A stretch of DNA of 30,998 nucleotides from Hyphochytrium catenoides (Eukaryota; Sar; Hyphochytriomycetes; Hyphochytriales; Hyphochytriaceae). Below, in pieces: positions 1 to 11,291 of this stretch. The translations under genes and the position numbers were made by a program. The notes beneath the pieces are model-generated. The model did not search any database, was not told where the DNA came from, and saw nothing but the letters and a program-made list of their open reading frames with translations. Each line of letters starts with the position of its first letter. Positions within the stretch are counted from its first letter, which is position 1. The stretch spans positions 1 to 30,998 of the forward strand of contig FLMG01003988.1 in NCBI GenBank assembly GCA_900088475.1. The letters run 5' to 3'.

Positions 1-1568
1 CAATTCGGGACAATGCTGCGAAAACCTGGGGGAAGGAGAAAGTGTAAGCGTCTTGTCCTCATGAGGGTGTGCGGTGGGAAATCGACAGACTTACAGCCAA
101 AAAGGCCCACGCGCCAGTACACATGACCGGGTTCCTTATAGCCATCGTAATAGTGGGGAAGCTGGACGTCTCCATACGACGTCCGGTTTCCAGGTCTCAT
201 CTCCACAACCTGTGGTGATGCATACGGAGCAGCTGAGGCGAGGAGCGGCTCACTCTGCCCTCTGTTGTTGTCGGCTGTCGTCATTCTTCTTCCCCTCCCG
301 TGGCAAAGATCGCCCTATTTCCCTCTTTTATATAACGTCGAGCTTTCTTAGCCTTCTCTCAGTGACAAGAAAGGCAATGCAATGCAGAGACTTGGCGCTT
401 GAAGCCCCAAGCTTGGCGCTCCTGTTGTCCATGTGAAGCCGAGCTCGTCAATAATGCGATCTTCGATCTTCAACTTCAGCTTGCGGATCGTCCCTTTTAT
501 AATGCTGTGTGCCCCACCTGTGCGACAAGAGGAAAAGCAGTGGGGAATGGGGAAGCACAAGCATTCTGATATCGTTAAACTGATTCCTTCATGATTATCA
601 TTATAGTGTGATCTATCTTTGGGAATTTTTAGCGGTAATCCAGAACTGATGTTTGTTACGATTCTCGTTGTGTGATTCTTGGATAATCCATCATTCTCTT
701 GGAAGATGGGACCCACCCGTCCAGCGTGGGATTTGAGACGCGTGGCAGGTATTCTGATCGTTCTGCCCTTCTCTTCTCTTCCTCCTAGTTCGAACGGACC
801 CCACGTCGAGCCTTTCTGTCTACATGATGGGAACTCCTTGACTCTTGACTCACTTTCGCTGTTACTATGTTCTATCGTTTCCCGTCTCTGCAGCTCTCCG
901 TAAGTTGTTAGGGCTTGTGGTTCAGGAGAGCATCGAGTGTCATCAATGATCAGTACTGGTGCTGTCCCACCCACCCTCAGCTACACTCCCTGAACAGCAC
1001 CACACAGCGGCAGCACCAAACACAACCACAGTCCAACCGGTAATATCTCTAACCCAAAAAGACCCTTTATAATACCTTGAGATACAATAATATGTCCTCT
1101 GATCTCCTCCTGGAGTTCGGCATGGATACGTGTCAGCCTGCCAGCTTGCTTTCGTGGCGGAAAATAACACACCCAGCGCGTCAGTTCTGATGCGAATATT
1201 ATCTATGGCTTCCGTTGCCCAGTAAGGCCCTCACTATCATCCTCAAACATCATCCTTCCGCCCCAAGCTCTCTTACTACGCTTCACTCTAGTAGTAAATA
1301 ACGGTCATATTGATGTTGAAGGTTTCCGTATTACTATGTTAGATAGGTCCATAGGATCTTTTGCAGTAGAATAGAAAGAAAGGAAGCCTGAAGCGGCAGT
1401 CAAGCCCAGAACGGCTCTGCTCCTCCTGCTCTGTCTGGACGCTGGATCCCCAGCCAAGCTCAGCCGCAAACTCCGCTCCCGAGCAGGCCAAGGTCATTTG
1501 GAAAGTCTCCAGAAGCGCAGCACCGAGCTTGCTGCCGCACTTTCCTGTTAGAGAAGGGACAGTCAATC
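1..1568. other. Region without a recognised gene, upstream of BiP
   Basis: I recognise no protein family here. The longest reading frame is on the minus strand at 348-974 (208 codons); its product resembles nothing I know. A TATAAAG-like sequence lies on the minus strand near 1063-1076, about 90 bases before that frame's ATG. The last few hundred bases should hold the BiP promoter and 5' leader. I looked for a mammalian ER-stress element (CCAAT, nine bases, CCACG) and did not find one. A CCACGTC core occurs near 798, too far upstream to rely on. Confidence 0.5.
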
Positions 1569-3625
1569 ATGCCAAGAGTTAACACCTGTTTAGCGGCGCT
1601 GCTGGTCGTCGGCGCGGCGCTCGTAGCATGCCCAGCGCAGGCTGAAGAGAGTGGCGCCAGCGGCCCCGTGGTCGGTATTGATCTTGGTACCACATACAGC
1701 TGCGTCGGCATCTACCAGAATGGCAAGGTGGACATCATTCTGAACGATCAGGGTAACCGTATCACTCCCTCCTATGTGGCTTGGGACAACAATGGCGAGC
1801 GTCTTATCGGTGATGCTGCCAAGAACCAGGCTACCATCAACCCTGAGAACACCGTTTTTGACGTCAAGCGCCTTATTGGCCGCCAGTGGGGCGATAAGTC
1901 CGTCCAGGCCGACAGGAAGCTCTTTCCCTTCAAGCTAGTCGAGAAGGATAACAAGCCTTACATCAGTGTGAACATCAAGGGCGAGCAGAAGACGTTTGCC
2001 CCTGAGGAGATCTCTGCTATGGTTCTGGGCAAGATGAAGCAGATTTCTGAGACCTACCTCGGCAAGGACGTCAAGGATGCTGTGGTCACCGTCCCTGCAT
2101 ACTTCAATGATGCTCAGCGCCAGGCTACCAAGGATGCTGGTGTCATTGCTGGCCTCAAGGTCCAACGTATCATCAACGAGCCTACTGCTGCTGCATTCGC
2201 CTACGGTCTGGACCGCCTGGACGTCGAGAAGAACATTCTTGTTTTTGACCTTGGAGGAGGAACATTTGATGTCACTCTCCTGACCATTGACCAGGGTGTC
2301 TTTGAGGTGCTTTCTACCAACGGAGATACCCATCTTGGTGGTGAGGACTTCGACCAGCGTGTGATGCAGTACTTCATCAAGATGCTCAAGAAGAAGCACA
2401 ACGTAGACATCTCTGGTGACAAGCGCGCTCTGCAGAAGCTGCGCCGCGAGGCTGAACGTGCTAAGAGAGCTCTGTCTAACAGCGCTCAGGTCCGCCTTGA
2501 GATTGAGTCTCTCGCTGAGGGCCACGACTTCAGCGAGACCCTTACTCGTGCTCGCTTTGAGGAACTCAACATGGATCTGTTCAAGAAGACTCTTGTCCCT
2601 GTAGGCAAGGTTCTCGCTGATGCTAAGCTGAAGAAGGAGGATGTAGATGAGATTGTACTTGTTGGTGGCTCCACTCGTATCCCTAAGGTCCAGCAGCTGC
2701 TTCAGGAGTACTTTAACGGCAAGGAGCTTCACCGCGGCATCAACCCAGATGAGGCTGTGGCATACGGTGCTGCGGTTCAGGGCGGCATCCTCAGTGGCAC
2801 CATCGACGACAAGCACTCCCAGGTTCTCCTTATTGATGTGGCTCCTCTGTCTCAGGGTATTGAGACCGTTGGTGGCGTTATGACCAAGATCATCAACAGA
2901 AACACCGCTATCCCCACCAAGAAGGCACAGACTTTCTCCACCTACCAGGACAACCAGCCTGCTGTGCTCATTCAGGTACTGTTGCCGTCTACTACTATTC
3001 TTTAGCTTGTCACCTGAGCGAAACGGCTCACATCTCTTTTCCTTGTTAGGTGTTCGAGGGTGAGCGTGCTATGACCAAGGACAACCACCTTCTAGGAAAG
3101 TTCGAGCTCACTGGTATCCCACCTGCTCCTCGCGGTGTCCCTCAGATTGAGGTGACGTTCGAGGTAGACGCCAATGGTATCCTTCAGGTGTCTGCTGAGG
3201 ACAAGGGCACGGGCAAGGCCCAGAAGATCACCATTACGGCTGACAAGGGAAGACTCTCCGAAGAAGAGATCCAGCGCATGGTTGACGAGGCAGAGCAGTA
3301 CAAAGAGCAGGATTCCAAGCTTAGAGAGAAAGTCACTGCAAGGAACGATCTTGAGGGTTACCTCTACCAGATGAAGAACCTCATTGAGGACGACGAGAAG
3401 GGCGTCGCAGATAAGATCAGCGAGAGTGACAAGGAGGCAGTAGAGGGCGCAGTCAAGGATGCCATTGAGTGGCTGGATGACAATCAGGAGGCAGATAGCG
3501 ATGACTATAAGTCCAAGAAGGAGGAAGTGGAGAAGATTGTCAAGCCAATCATCAGCAAGCTCTACGCAGGAGCCGGAGGCGCTGGAGGCGCTCCCGAAGA
3601 GGAGGATGAGCACGACGAGCTTTAG
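1569..3625 (+). CDS. BiP: BiP/GRP78, endoplasmic reticulum Hsp70 chaperone
   Basis: ATP-driven Hsp70 of the ER lumen that folds secreted proteins and senses ER stress. Two exons, 1569-2975 and 3050-3625, are joined in phase 0 across a 74-base GT-AG intron, giving 660 residues, normal for the family. A hydrophobic signal peptide covers about residues 1-25. The Hsp70 signatures follow: [10 protein letters not shown] near 38-47, [10 protein letters not shown], and [12 protein letters not shown]. The linker and substrate-binding domain follow from about residue 420. The C-terminus is [13 protein letters not shown]; the HDEL retrieval signal separates it from cytosolic and mitochondrial Hsp70s. 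The start is the first ATG before the signal peptide. One oddity: the conserved PLSLGIET motif reads PLSQGIET, with Gln at about residue 429. Its 3' end faces the topoisomerase III gene, 320 bases away. Confidence 0.98.
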
Positions 3626-3945
3626 AGCGGCGGTGCTTTCTATTGATAGAGTTATCGTTCACATGGATAGTATATATCTCCCGCCCATAGTTAATCACCA
3701 GTAATACATAGGACCGCGGGCTCTCCCGCACGATCTCAAACCCCTGTGTCTCATAGCCTTTAGAGGTAGAACCTGCAGCTTCTTGGTAAGACCAGAACAG
3801 TTTTATCAAGCTTTGTCCCCTGGCGCAGGGGACAGAAGATCCAAGTTACTTGAGAGCTGGGCTTGCGTTATATCTACATAGTGCGTAAGAGTCCTAAGCC
3901 TACCATAGGCATCTCTCGCTCACTGTCCCTGGGCATGATTAAAGC
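3626..3945. other. Convergent intergenic spacer, BiP/TOP3
   Basis: A 320-base gap between the stop codons of two converging genes. It must contain both 3' untranslated regions and polyadenylation sites. I see no canonical AATAAA on either strand that I would assign with confidence, and no gene. Confidence 0.5.
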
Positions 3946-6900
3946 CTAACGAAAGCTTCTGGCGCTGGATGCTGACGAAGTACCTCTTTGTGCACCTTTT
4001 CGAGCCCTCTTCTCTCCTGACCTCCCACCTCGGCCCCCTGAAACGCCGCCAAGGCCCCTCTTATTCCCCACGCCAGCCCCTGTCTTGTTGCCTCTGCCCG
4101 CTCCTCTGCCGTCCCGGTTCCACCCGTTGTCTCCTCCTTCTTCTTTATTGGTGCAGTCAGGGGCCATATGACCTGCCGTCGCGCGGGGTCGCAAAAAAGC
4201 AAAGTGTCAGGGTGAGTATGAGCGGTCAGACATAGGAAGATATGAAAGCAGGTCCTTGTGGAAGACGGTAAGACATAAGGACAGCAAAGTGAAGATGCAG
4301 TATTCATGCTAGCAAAGACATCGTTCCACCTGCGCCGACAGGACTAACCTTCCTCGCCGCAAGAGTAGCAAGTGATCCCTCTTCCTCCTCCTCTGCCTCC
4401 AACACCGCGGCCTCGGATCCCTGCGCGGCCCCTGTTGGCAGCAGCGCTTCTAACTGACTGCTGTCCTCCGCCGTCGTCGAAAGCGAAGTAACCGCACGGC
4501 TCACACTTATAGTAAATCTTGCCCTGCGTAGGTCCTGGCTTCCTCACCGTGAGCGGAGCCAGGTCAGCTCGGCAAGTCGGGCATTTCGAGGAGCCATTAC
4601 TACTCTCAGCGGGCCCTCCTCTCACACCGCTCGACGGCAAACGTCCCGGTGCACCATTGGCCCTCAGTGGCGGCGGAGGATTGCCTGTGGCAAGACGAGA
4701 GTTGCCTCTCCCAGCTTGGGCATTGCCTCTTCCCCCTTGCGCAGTGCCACCTGCTTGCTGGGTCTGTCTGCCACCACCGCCTCCTCCACGTGGCGCGGCG
4801 GCCATCAACTCCTTGAGGTCGTCGCTGCACTGAAAACAAGCTACAGTCCCAGACAAAGGAAACGACATTAGATGAAGTCGAAGTGAGGTTTAGAGGCAAA
4901 CAATCAGATTAAACAAAGCAAAGTGCCGAACGTCTCCTTCTTGGAAAGGCCCGGGCCATGCGAAACGTTGCACTTTATCGGTAACTACCTTCGAAGCTCT
5001 GTGGTATGTACGGCGGAACGCTCCCAGGCGTGAAGGTAAGTGATATCTTCTTCACCGCACCTCGGCCTGGAATAGGTGGCGAACATGCTAAGTATTCAAT
5101 TGACGAGAAAGCAAGCTCACCCATAAGAGTAGTACTAAGTGAGGTACTAAAGTTGGCCACTACGATGCAGAAGTAAATAGATTGGCAGAGGACAGTCTCT
5201 AAGACTATCTGGAGCACGCAGCACTAGGAATGCAGGGGGAGCTTGACTCCATCTGCCTACCTGAGCGTTCACACCGATCGCAGGTGGATTGCAGACACTC
5301 AACGGTGCGGGTGCCCTGAAGAAGAATGTAAGAACGTCTTGTGGGCCTCAACCTTGCAGCTTTACAGACACAGAAGACGAGAGGATGAAGCGATGCGTAG
5401 GTCGGGGAATCGAACAAAACACATCTACTGACCTCTGGAAGCCAATTGCTCGTTCTGCACTGCAAGAATGAAAATGGGAGAGCAAGAACAGTCTGTTAGC
5501 AGAGCAGACAAACACTTCCAGGAAACTAAGCTGAGGTGCACCTCCGAGCAGGGAGAAGAGCTCCGTCTGACAAAAGATAAAAACACTCTAAGGATAAGCG
5601 ATTAAGGGATTCACCTCTGGGTAGCCCTTGCATGAGATAAGCCACTTATCTGTCCGTGTCTTCTTCAGAACCATTTCTGCCCGACCACAGGCAATGCAGC
5701 GACCAAGAGGCGTTTCTGTCCTCCCTGAGGCCTGTGGGCAGTTCGCAGTGCATTGAAAGCAGCGGAAGCCGCCACCCATATCCTAAGAGATCATAAATGA
5801 GTCAAGCCAGGGGCTAAGGAGGAGTATCGTATGTGCTAAAAGCTGCAGGAGCTGACTTGGAAGGGAGCTAGTGCAGCGAAGTGCGTGACTTTGATAGATC
5901 CTAAGCCCCAGGGAGCATCATTGCGGTCAAGTAACAGGGAGTAACAGCTATGATACCCATATGAAGTTTTACCTGTTGCCCCGTCATGCCCTCCGGGGGA
6001 TGACTGTAGCACCACGTGCAGAAAGAGTAGCCAGACCCTTGGTAACCGTCTCCTTCACTTACTGACAACACTGAAAACGTGCAGAGAGGGCATTGCAGGT
6101 TATCCAACCGAGAGAGACGACCATTGCGGGGAACCGAAAGAGCTATGTTGCATGTGGAGCAGCGTAAGAACCGCCGAGTGTTCCCTCCGCCTTCGTGTGG
6201 AACACTTGACCTGAGATCGCAAGGACGGAAGAGCAAGAATACACCTATCTTTAGCTTCTCCAATGATTCTAGGGCGTCAGTTGCTGGAAAACGGCATAAC
6301 CACTCCGGACTGAATATTCTCCACCTTTCTACCAAGCCCATTGTTTCCTGCTCATGCTCTATCAAACTGCGGTTGAGTGAAGAAGATCTACGGTATTCAC
6401 CACTTGCACCTGAAAGTCACCCCTCTCTAGTCTTCCTAGCAGCAAGTCTTACATAAGATCTAACGGGCCTCGACATCGGCCGCAGGTTCCTAGGTTATTC
6501 CTCAGAAGGTTTCCCTCTACGACCTCCTGCTGGCCCGCTCCCTCATAATGTCTCAGAACTGAATCTTCTAGTAGCTGAGCTTGTGCCGCCACTCCTTCAA
6601 ATACTTCTCGCATCTGAACAATGGCAGTTGACGATGAGTCCGTGTGCGCATATCCCTCTCCTTCTTACCCTTTATCTGCTTCCCCACCAAATCTTGTTCT
6701 CTCTACAACCTCCCCACCTCACTTTCTTCTCTCCACTAGTTTGCTGTTCAGTGAAGGTGTTCATTCTCCTCACTCTTTGCTTGTGATCCCTCGCTATCTT
6801 TGCTCCCGCTTGCCCCTTCTTGAACCTCCATTATCCTCATGTGGGCCTCCTTCGTTGCTACCAGTCTTCTTACCTCGGTGACACATGAACGAAGAACCTC

Positions 6901-9900
6901 CTCCGGCTGCTTCAGTCCATCGACCACGCTCTTGCAGTCCCTCTCCATCTTAAGACGAGTATAGAGCAAGAAGACCACAAAGTGAGGCATTTGTTTAGCT
7001 CTGCCGTCAACAGTAGTACCGTACTTCGCTATAGTACTGAGGGTTAGTACGCTCCAGAAAAAAGAACTTCACCTTTGCTCGTTTCTCAGGTTGAGCCAAT
7101 GGAAAGCCCATTTCCTCGTAGGCATTCACAAGCGCTAGCCCGAGGGGCGTAGGTTCAAACTGCTGGCCACCATTAACTCGTTTGACGTATGCACGGACTT
7201 GAATCTTCTTGATGTGTTCTGCCATAGTAGCATCTGTGCCGATACCGTGACGGTCCATAAGACCGATCAAATCTGGCTCAGAAAGCAAAGGAGGGGCCTG
7301 CGTGCGACCATCCTAAGAATGGAGAGGCTAATAGTTAGCTAATAGGCCAAAATGCTTTGGATGAATGTGAAAGGAGTGAGGAAGAGCGCTCTAGATAGCT
7401 AAGGATGACACGAGGGATCGCTTGCCAGACACTCCTCACCATCATGAGTATAGAAGAAGGTTGAAATCTCTCTCCCTGTTGGTACTGAGGGATCGTCTTG
7501 CCAGTCCACTTCTCGTAGGTGTAAACCTCCAGGTAGTTACGCTCAAGAACAATCAGGCCTGATGTGGAAAACTCCTCGCCAGCAATATCAATGGTAATCT
7601 GTCGTGGACAAGTGCAAGAAGGAGGATAGGGTTGGTATACTCGGTCGCATATCCACAGATGGTATAGGAACCACCAGCGGATGCTGATAAAGAGCCTTCG
7701 CTAAATTGAGGAGTATGTCCAGGTTGGAATCAGCTTAGCTAAAGGGAATAGATGCGTTTAGGCATACTGGACCGATAAGGGCCATGTAGCTTGTAACGTA
7801 TAGAACGATAGAGAGAGCCCAGAGTCCCACCTTCGTCTGATGTCCCACTGCGTTCCTGCTGCAGCAGGCGAGAAAATGTCTCACGACAAGTTCGTAAACT
7901 TTGCGCTCATCGCCCTCGAGCTATCGAACGAAGCGCAAATAGAGATTAGTGCCATGCAAATAAGAGTTTTGGCACATTATAATCAACCGGCAATGTGAAG
8001 GCTAAGATCTCTGCCGCGAAGCCTGGCCAATAAATATGGGCTGCGTGGCAACAACAAACCGAGCCTCTCGGAGGTAGGTATTGACCCCGGCGCCGTACCG
8101 TGTTCAGTTCCACAGCCTTGGTCGGATGAATGGGAGGATGGGCATTATCATCATTCGGGCCGCGAGCCGGAATCTCGAACTTGCCACCATTTATAAGGCC
8201 CTGGGCATATTCCCCCCACTTCAAGAGTCGTTAGGTCGTGACAATAGATAGATAAGGGACATGGTAAATGTATATCAGTGAGGCAAGACTTACCATTGAA
8301 TGGTGATCAAACGCTGAGATAAGTCCTGGAAGGGCGAGCAAGGAGGAAGTCGTGAGGCAAAAGAAAGTACCATTCGGAAAATGAGACCGTAAGCTCGCTC
8401 ATTGAAGAAAACAGCCTTACCAGCCAGATCAGTCCCTTCCTTGAACACTTCTGTCTCAGTACGAGGATAACTCAACAATCCGCGGTTATACAGCTAGATA
8501 GGGGACGGCAGTTAGAACTCTATATGGGCGAGGAAGTAAGCGATTGAAGTACATAAAGAGGTGCAGCTTGTAACCTTGGGCAGCTTAACCTACATTCTCG
8601 GCTACCGCCATTGCTCTGTCAGCAGATAGTCTCAGCCACCGCGTTGCCCGCTTTTGGAACTCTACCGTTGCTAGAGGAAGCGGCTTTCGCCTCTTGGTCT
8701 CCCGGCTCTCTATCTAAGAACAAGAGACAGACAAGAGAATGAGGCCTTAGCAACGGGCTTCAAAAAACGGTAACTGTGGATCTTACATCTATCACCACAG
8801 CTTCACTATGGGCCAGCACTGCCTCATAGAGTACCAAGCATGCGAGCCGATTGAACAGACGATTCCGCCGCCAGCTGAACTCCGCCTCAAGCTCTGAAAC
8901 CAAGCCATAAAGGAGTACAGAGGGTCAGAAACGTAGTAAAGCGGATGCCCATCAGGTCTTGGACACTCAGATGTGAATAGAGATATGTCATAGGGTAAAG
9001 AGACTTAAGAGAGCACTGGCAATGCGACGATATTGCACAGACCAAGAATAGAGCACGGGACAAAGCAGAAATGACAAGCTAGCTAATTTTTGGACATTGA
9101 CCAGTTGTTGAAGGGAAGACGAAAAGGAGAACCACCTTCATCTGTTCCTCTGTCTCTGCGCTTATCTAAGACTCTAATGTACCAGAAGTCCTCCGGCACG
9201 AAGGATTGAATCCGGTTGTAGCGTTGCACGACAAAGCCCAAAGTGGGGAATTGGCAAGGACCGTAGGAGATCAGCTGTATGTGAAGAATCACACGCGTGG
9301 TAAGATTCTAGTATCCTCCACGACGGACCGAGGCTCTCCCACCCTACCTGGCCGAGGCCTGCAAACTTGGTCTGCAGTCGCATTGTCTGGAATCTAGTGA
9401 AAGCCGATCCGAAGCGCAAGTCCAGCTCTTGTCGCGCGTCCACAGCCTTTTGTTTGTGTGTGATGGTTTAGCAGTGCATGCGGCCGAGAGAAGTACGGAA
9501 GGCTTAGTCATAATGATTGCAATTCGGAGGCAGCGGCCGCTGGTTGCTAGTAGGATGGGTCTAGGGGCTGAAGTAACGGCACAAGCTATATCTCAAGCAG
9601 TCACAGAACAAAAGCAGAGCTCTCAAGAGCACGTACTCGCCGCTCGAGACGAGGGAGAATAAGTAAGGGGTAAAAAAAGGAACGGACCTTCGCCATCCTC
9701 TCATTCACTCTGTTCAGCGCATTTATAGCGGCAAAGATGTCTCTGGGAATTAGAGCTGAGAACTTCGCGCGATAGACATCTAGACGGCGGTTAGCTTGCA
9801 AACAGATGTCCCGCACTTCGACAGCAATATTTTCCCCTTCCCTGTCACAATCCAGCCATAGGATGAGCCACTGTTCAGGCGAAGCAAACAATACCGGACT

Positions 9901-10504
9901 TAGACAACTCCTCTGGGTGGACCACGACTATGATCGAGATGAAAAACAGTCTGACCTGTGCTTTCCTAGCTTCCTGTTTTAGCGTTCTTTCTATCTTCTT
10001 GGAGGTGTCATCGCTCTTGACACTCTTCACGACGGGCGCCGTGAAGAGGTCGCGTGGATGACAGGACGACCAACCCCTGCCAAAGCGAGCCATAGTCAGA
10101 ACCAATGGTGGAGAAGCAGTATAGGGTAGCTTATGACCTTAGCTATCCCTTAGACGCAGTCAAAATGATGATTTAGAAGAGGGAGGCAGCTTGCAGTATC
10201 AGTTCACTTACCGTAGAGTGGGATCGAAGTCCATCTCCATAAGATGTCCCGTCACGGACGTGAAGATCATGTTTACATCTTGACCCATGGCAGACACGGA
10301 GAACTCAAAGACGGCGTTGTAAGGACTGTGTCCATCCCGCTGGTGCAATCATGCGGAGAGCTGTGAGTTCCGAAGCACGGGAGGTAAGAAAGTAAGGTTC
10401 TCTGCCCTGCGTACGCTTACCCGTCGAGCTGAGTTTCTACTTAGGATGGCCGAGACTTCCTTAGCGACCGAGGGCTTCTCAGCCACATTCAGAGCGGTTA
10501 TCAT
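3946..10504 (-). CDS. TOP3A: DNA topoisomerase III (TOP3A-like core) with extended zinc-finger tail
   Basis: Type IA topoisomerase that passes single strands; with BLM-type helicases and RMI1 it dissolves recombination intermediates in nucleus and mitochondria (family knowledge). Model of 23 exons, 1078 aa: 10504-10421, 10339-10212, 10076-9956, 9870-9688, 9446-9348, 9274-9136, 8893-8787, 8713-8594, 8493-8421, 8325-8294, 8218-8099, 7920-7831, 7598-7440, 7312-7073, 6948-6874, 6613-6453, 6210-5973, 5782-5615, 5459-5433, 5315-5261, 5087-4989, 4840-4349, 4172-3946. All phases agree. Toprim landmarks: Glu9 and DCDREGEN at 118-125. Other core motifs are [12 protein letters not shown], the catalytic Tyr336 in [14 protein letters not shown] near 389 and HGIGTDA near 508. 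Paired cysteines run from about 634 to 845, followed by a Gly/Arg linker, a GRF finger (about 926-960), a CCHC knuckle [14 protein letters not shown] (about 997-1010) and a basic tail. The core matches TOP3A better than TOP3B. Confidence 0.93.
5433..5459 (-). other. TOP3A: 27-base microexon of topoisomerase III
   Basis: This exon is bounded by TTGCAG on one side and GTCAGT on the other and encodes CRTSNWLPE in phase 0. The peptide lines up with the TOP3A finger segment containing CRSAVWLP, between exons ending in GYPE and starting with GTRTVE. Without it the cysteine that completes this zinc ribbon would be missing. Confidence 0.88.
8294..8325 (-). other. TOP3A: 32-base microexon of topoisomerase III
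   Basis: Bounded by TTCCAG and GTAAGT. It restores frame between the exon carrying the catalytic tyrosine (ending DLAG) and the exon starting WGEYAQG, giving the join [20 protein letters not shown]. That matches the position of the short linker just after the active-site segment in TOP3A. Confidence 0.85.
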
Positions 10505-11291
10505 CGTATCATCCCAGGGTCATACGTCTTTATTCCCCGAAGTGGGTCTGAGAATAACTGCGGCAAGAGCTTCATTGAGAACTATAAGTTGGCCCATGTG
10601 AAATGGATGCTTGACTATCCATCTTGAGCCAAGCTTCCTATACTAGGTCGTAGCAGCCACCCTGTCATACGCTAGAACATGCTCCACCTGGATTCCACTT
10701 CCACCTCCCATGGAGGCAGCGGTACAGTCGCCACGCTCCTCGGCAAATTTTGAGTCAGCTAGGACAGTGGTTCTTCACTCCTACAGCCAGACCAACAACC
10801 CAGCGAAGCACTTACACCAGCCTCTTGACTGTGAAGCTTCCAGCACTTAATGATGCCGAGTTATAGAACATAGAACTCCTACTTGTACACAGTTCTCGAA
10901 TCAGAGCTTTCGGTCTTCAATAATGCGAAACCGCGAAAATGGAGACGAATTTGCCGCGATCCGGCAGCCGCTAACGTCCGATTTTGGGACATCGGCTGAT
11001 TGATGATGAAGAAAACCTCTTTCTCACTCTTTCTCACATCATTGGTAGCCTGCAGATCAGGCTTCGGGCCACACCTTGAAGATTCTGGCTTCCATCCTGC
11101 AGCTCAGACGGCCACATCCGGCCTCATGTTGCCAAGGATGAGATGGAAGCGTAAGCTCTCTTGGTCCTTACAGCAAGGACAGGTCCAACCTCAATGGCAG
11201 GCGCTAAGGCGTGATTATGGTCGGGCAAGGTGCTACTGGTGACGTGCTCAGTCTACGGCTTTGAATCCAAAGGCAAGGGATGGACCAGAGC
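10505..11291. other. Divergent intergenic region TOP3/RNPC3
   Basis: A 787-base gap between two genes read outward. It should hold both promoters and 5' leaders. I see no TATA box at a convincing distance and no coding sequence. The 80-codon plus-strand frame at 11000-11242 looks like chance. Confidence 0.5.

Noticed and set aside
1935-2816. 293-codon frame on the strand opposite BiP
   Set aside because: Long antisense frames are a known by-product of codon bias in Hsp70 genes. The translation has no domain, and the plus-strand gene fully explains the region.
3177-3185. GTATCCTTC, U12-donor-like
   Set aside because: It lies inside continuous BiP coding sequence encoding GILQ, where no intron is needed.
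3092-3613. 173-codon frame opposite BiP exon 2
   Set aside because: It mirrors the Lys/Glu-rich coding strand as Leu/Ser-rich sequence and has no sign of independent coding.
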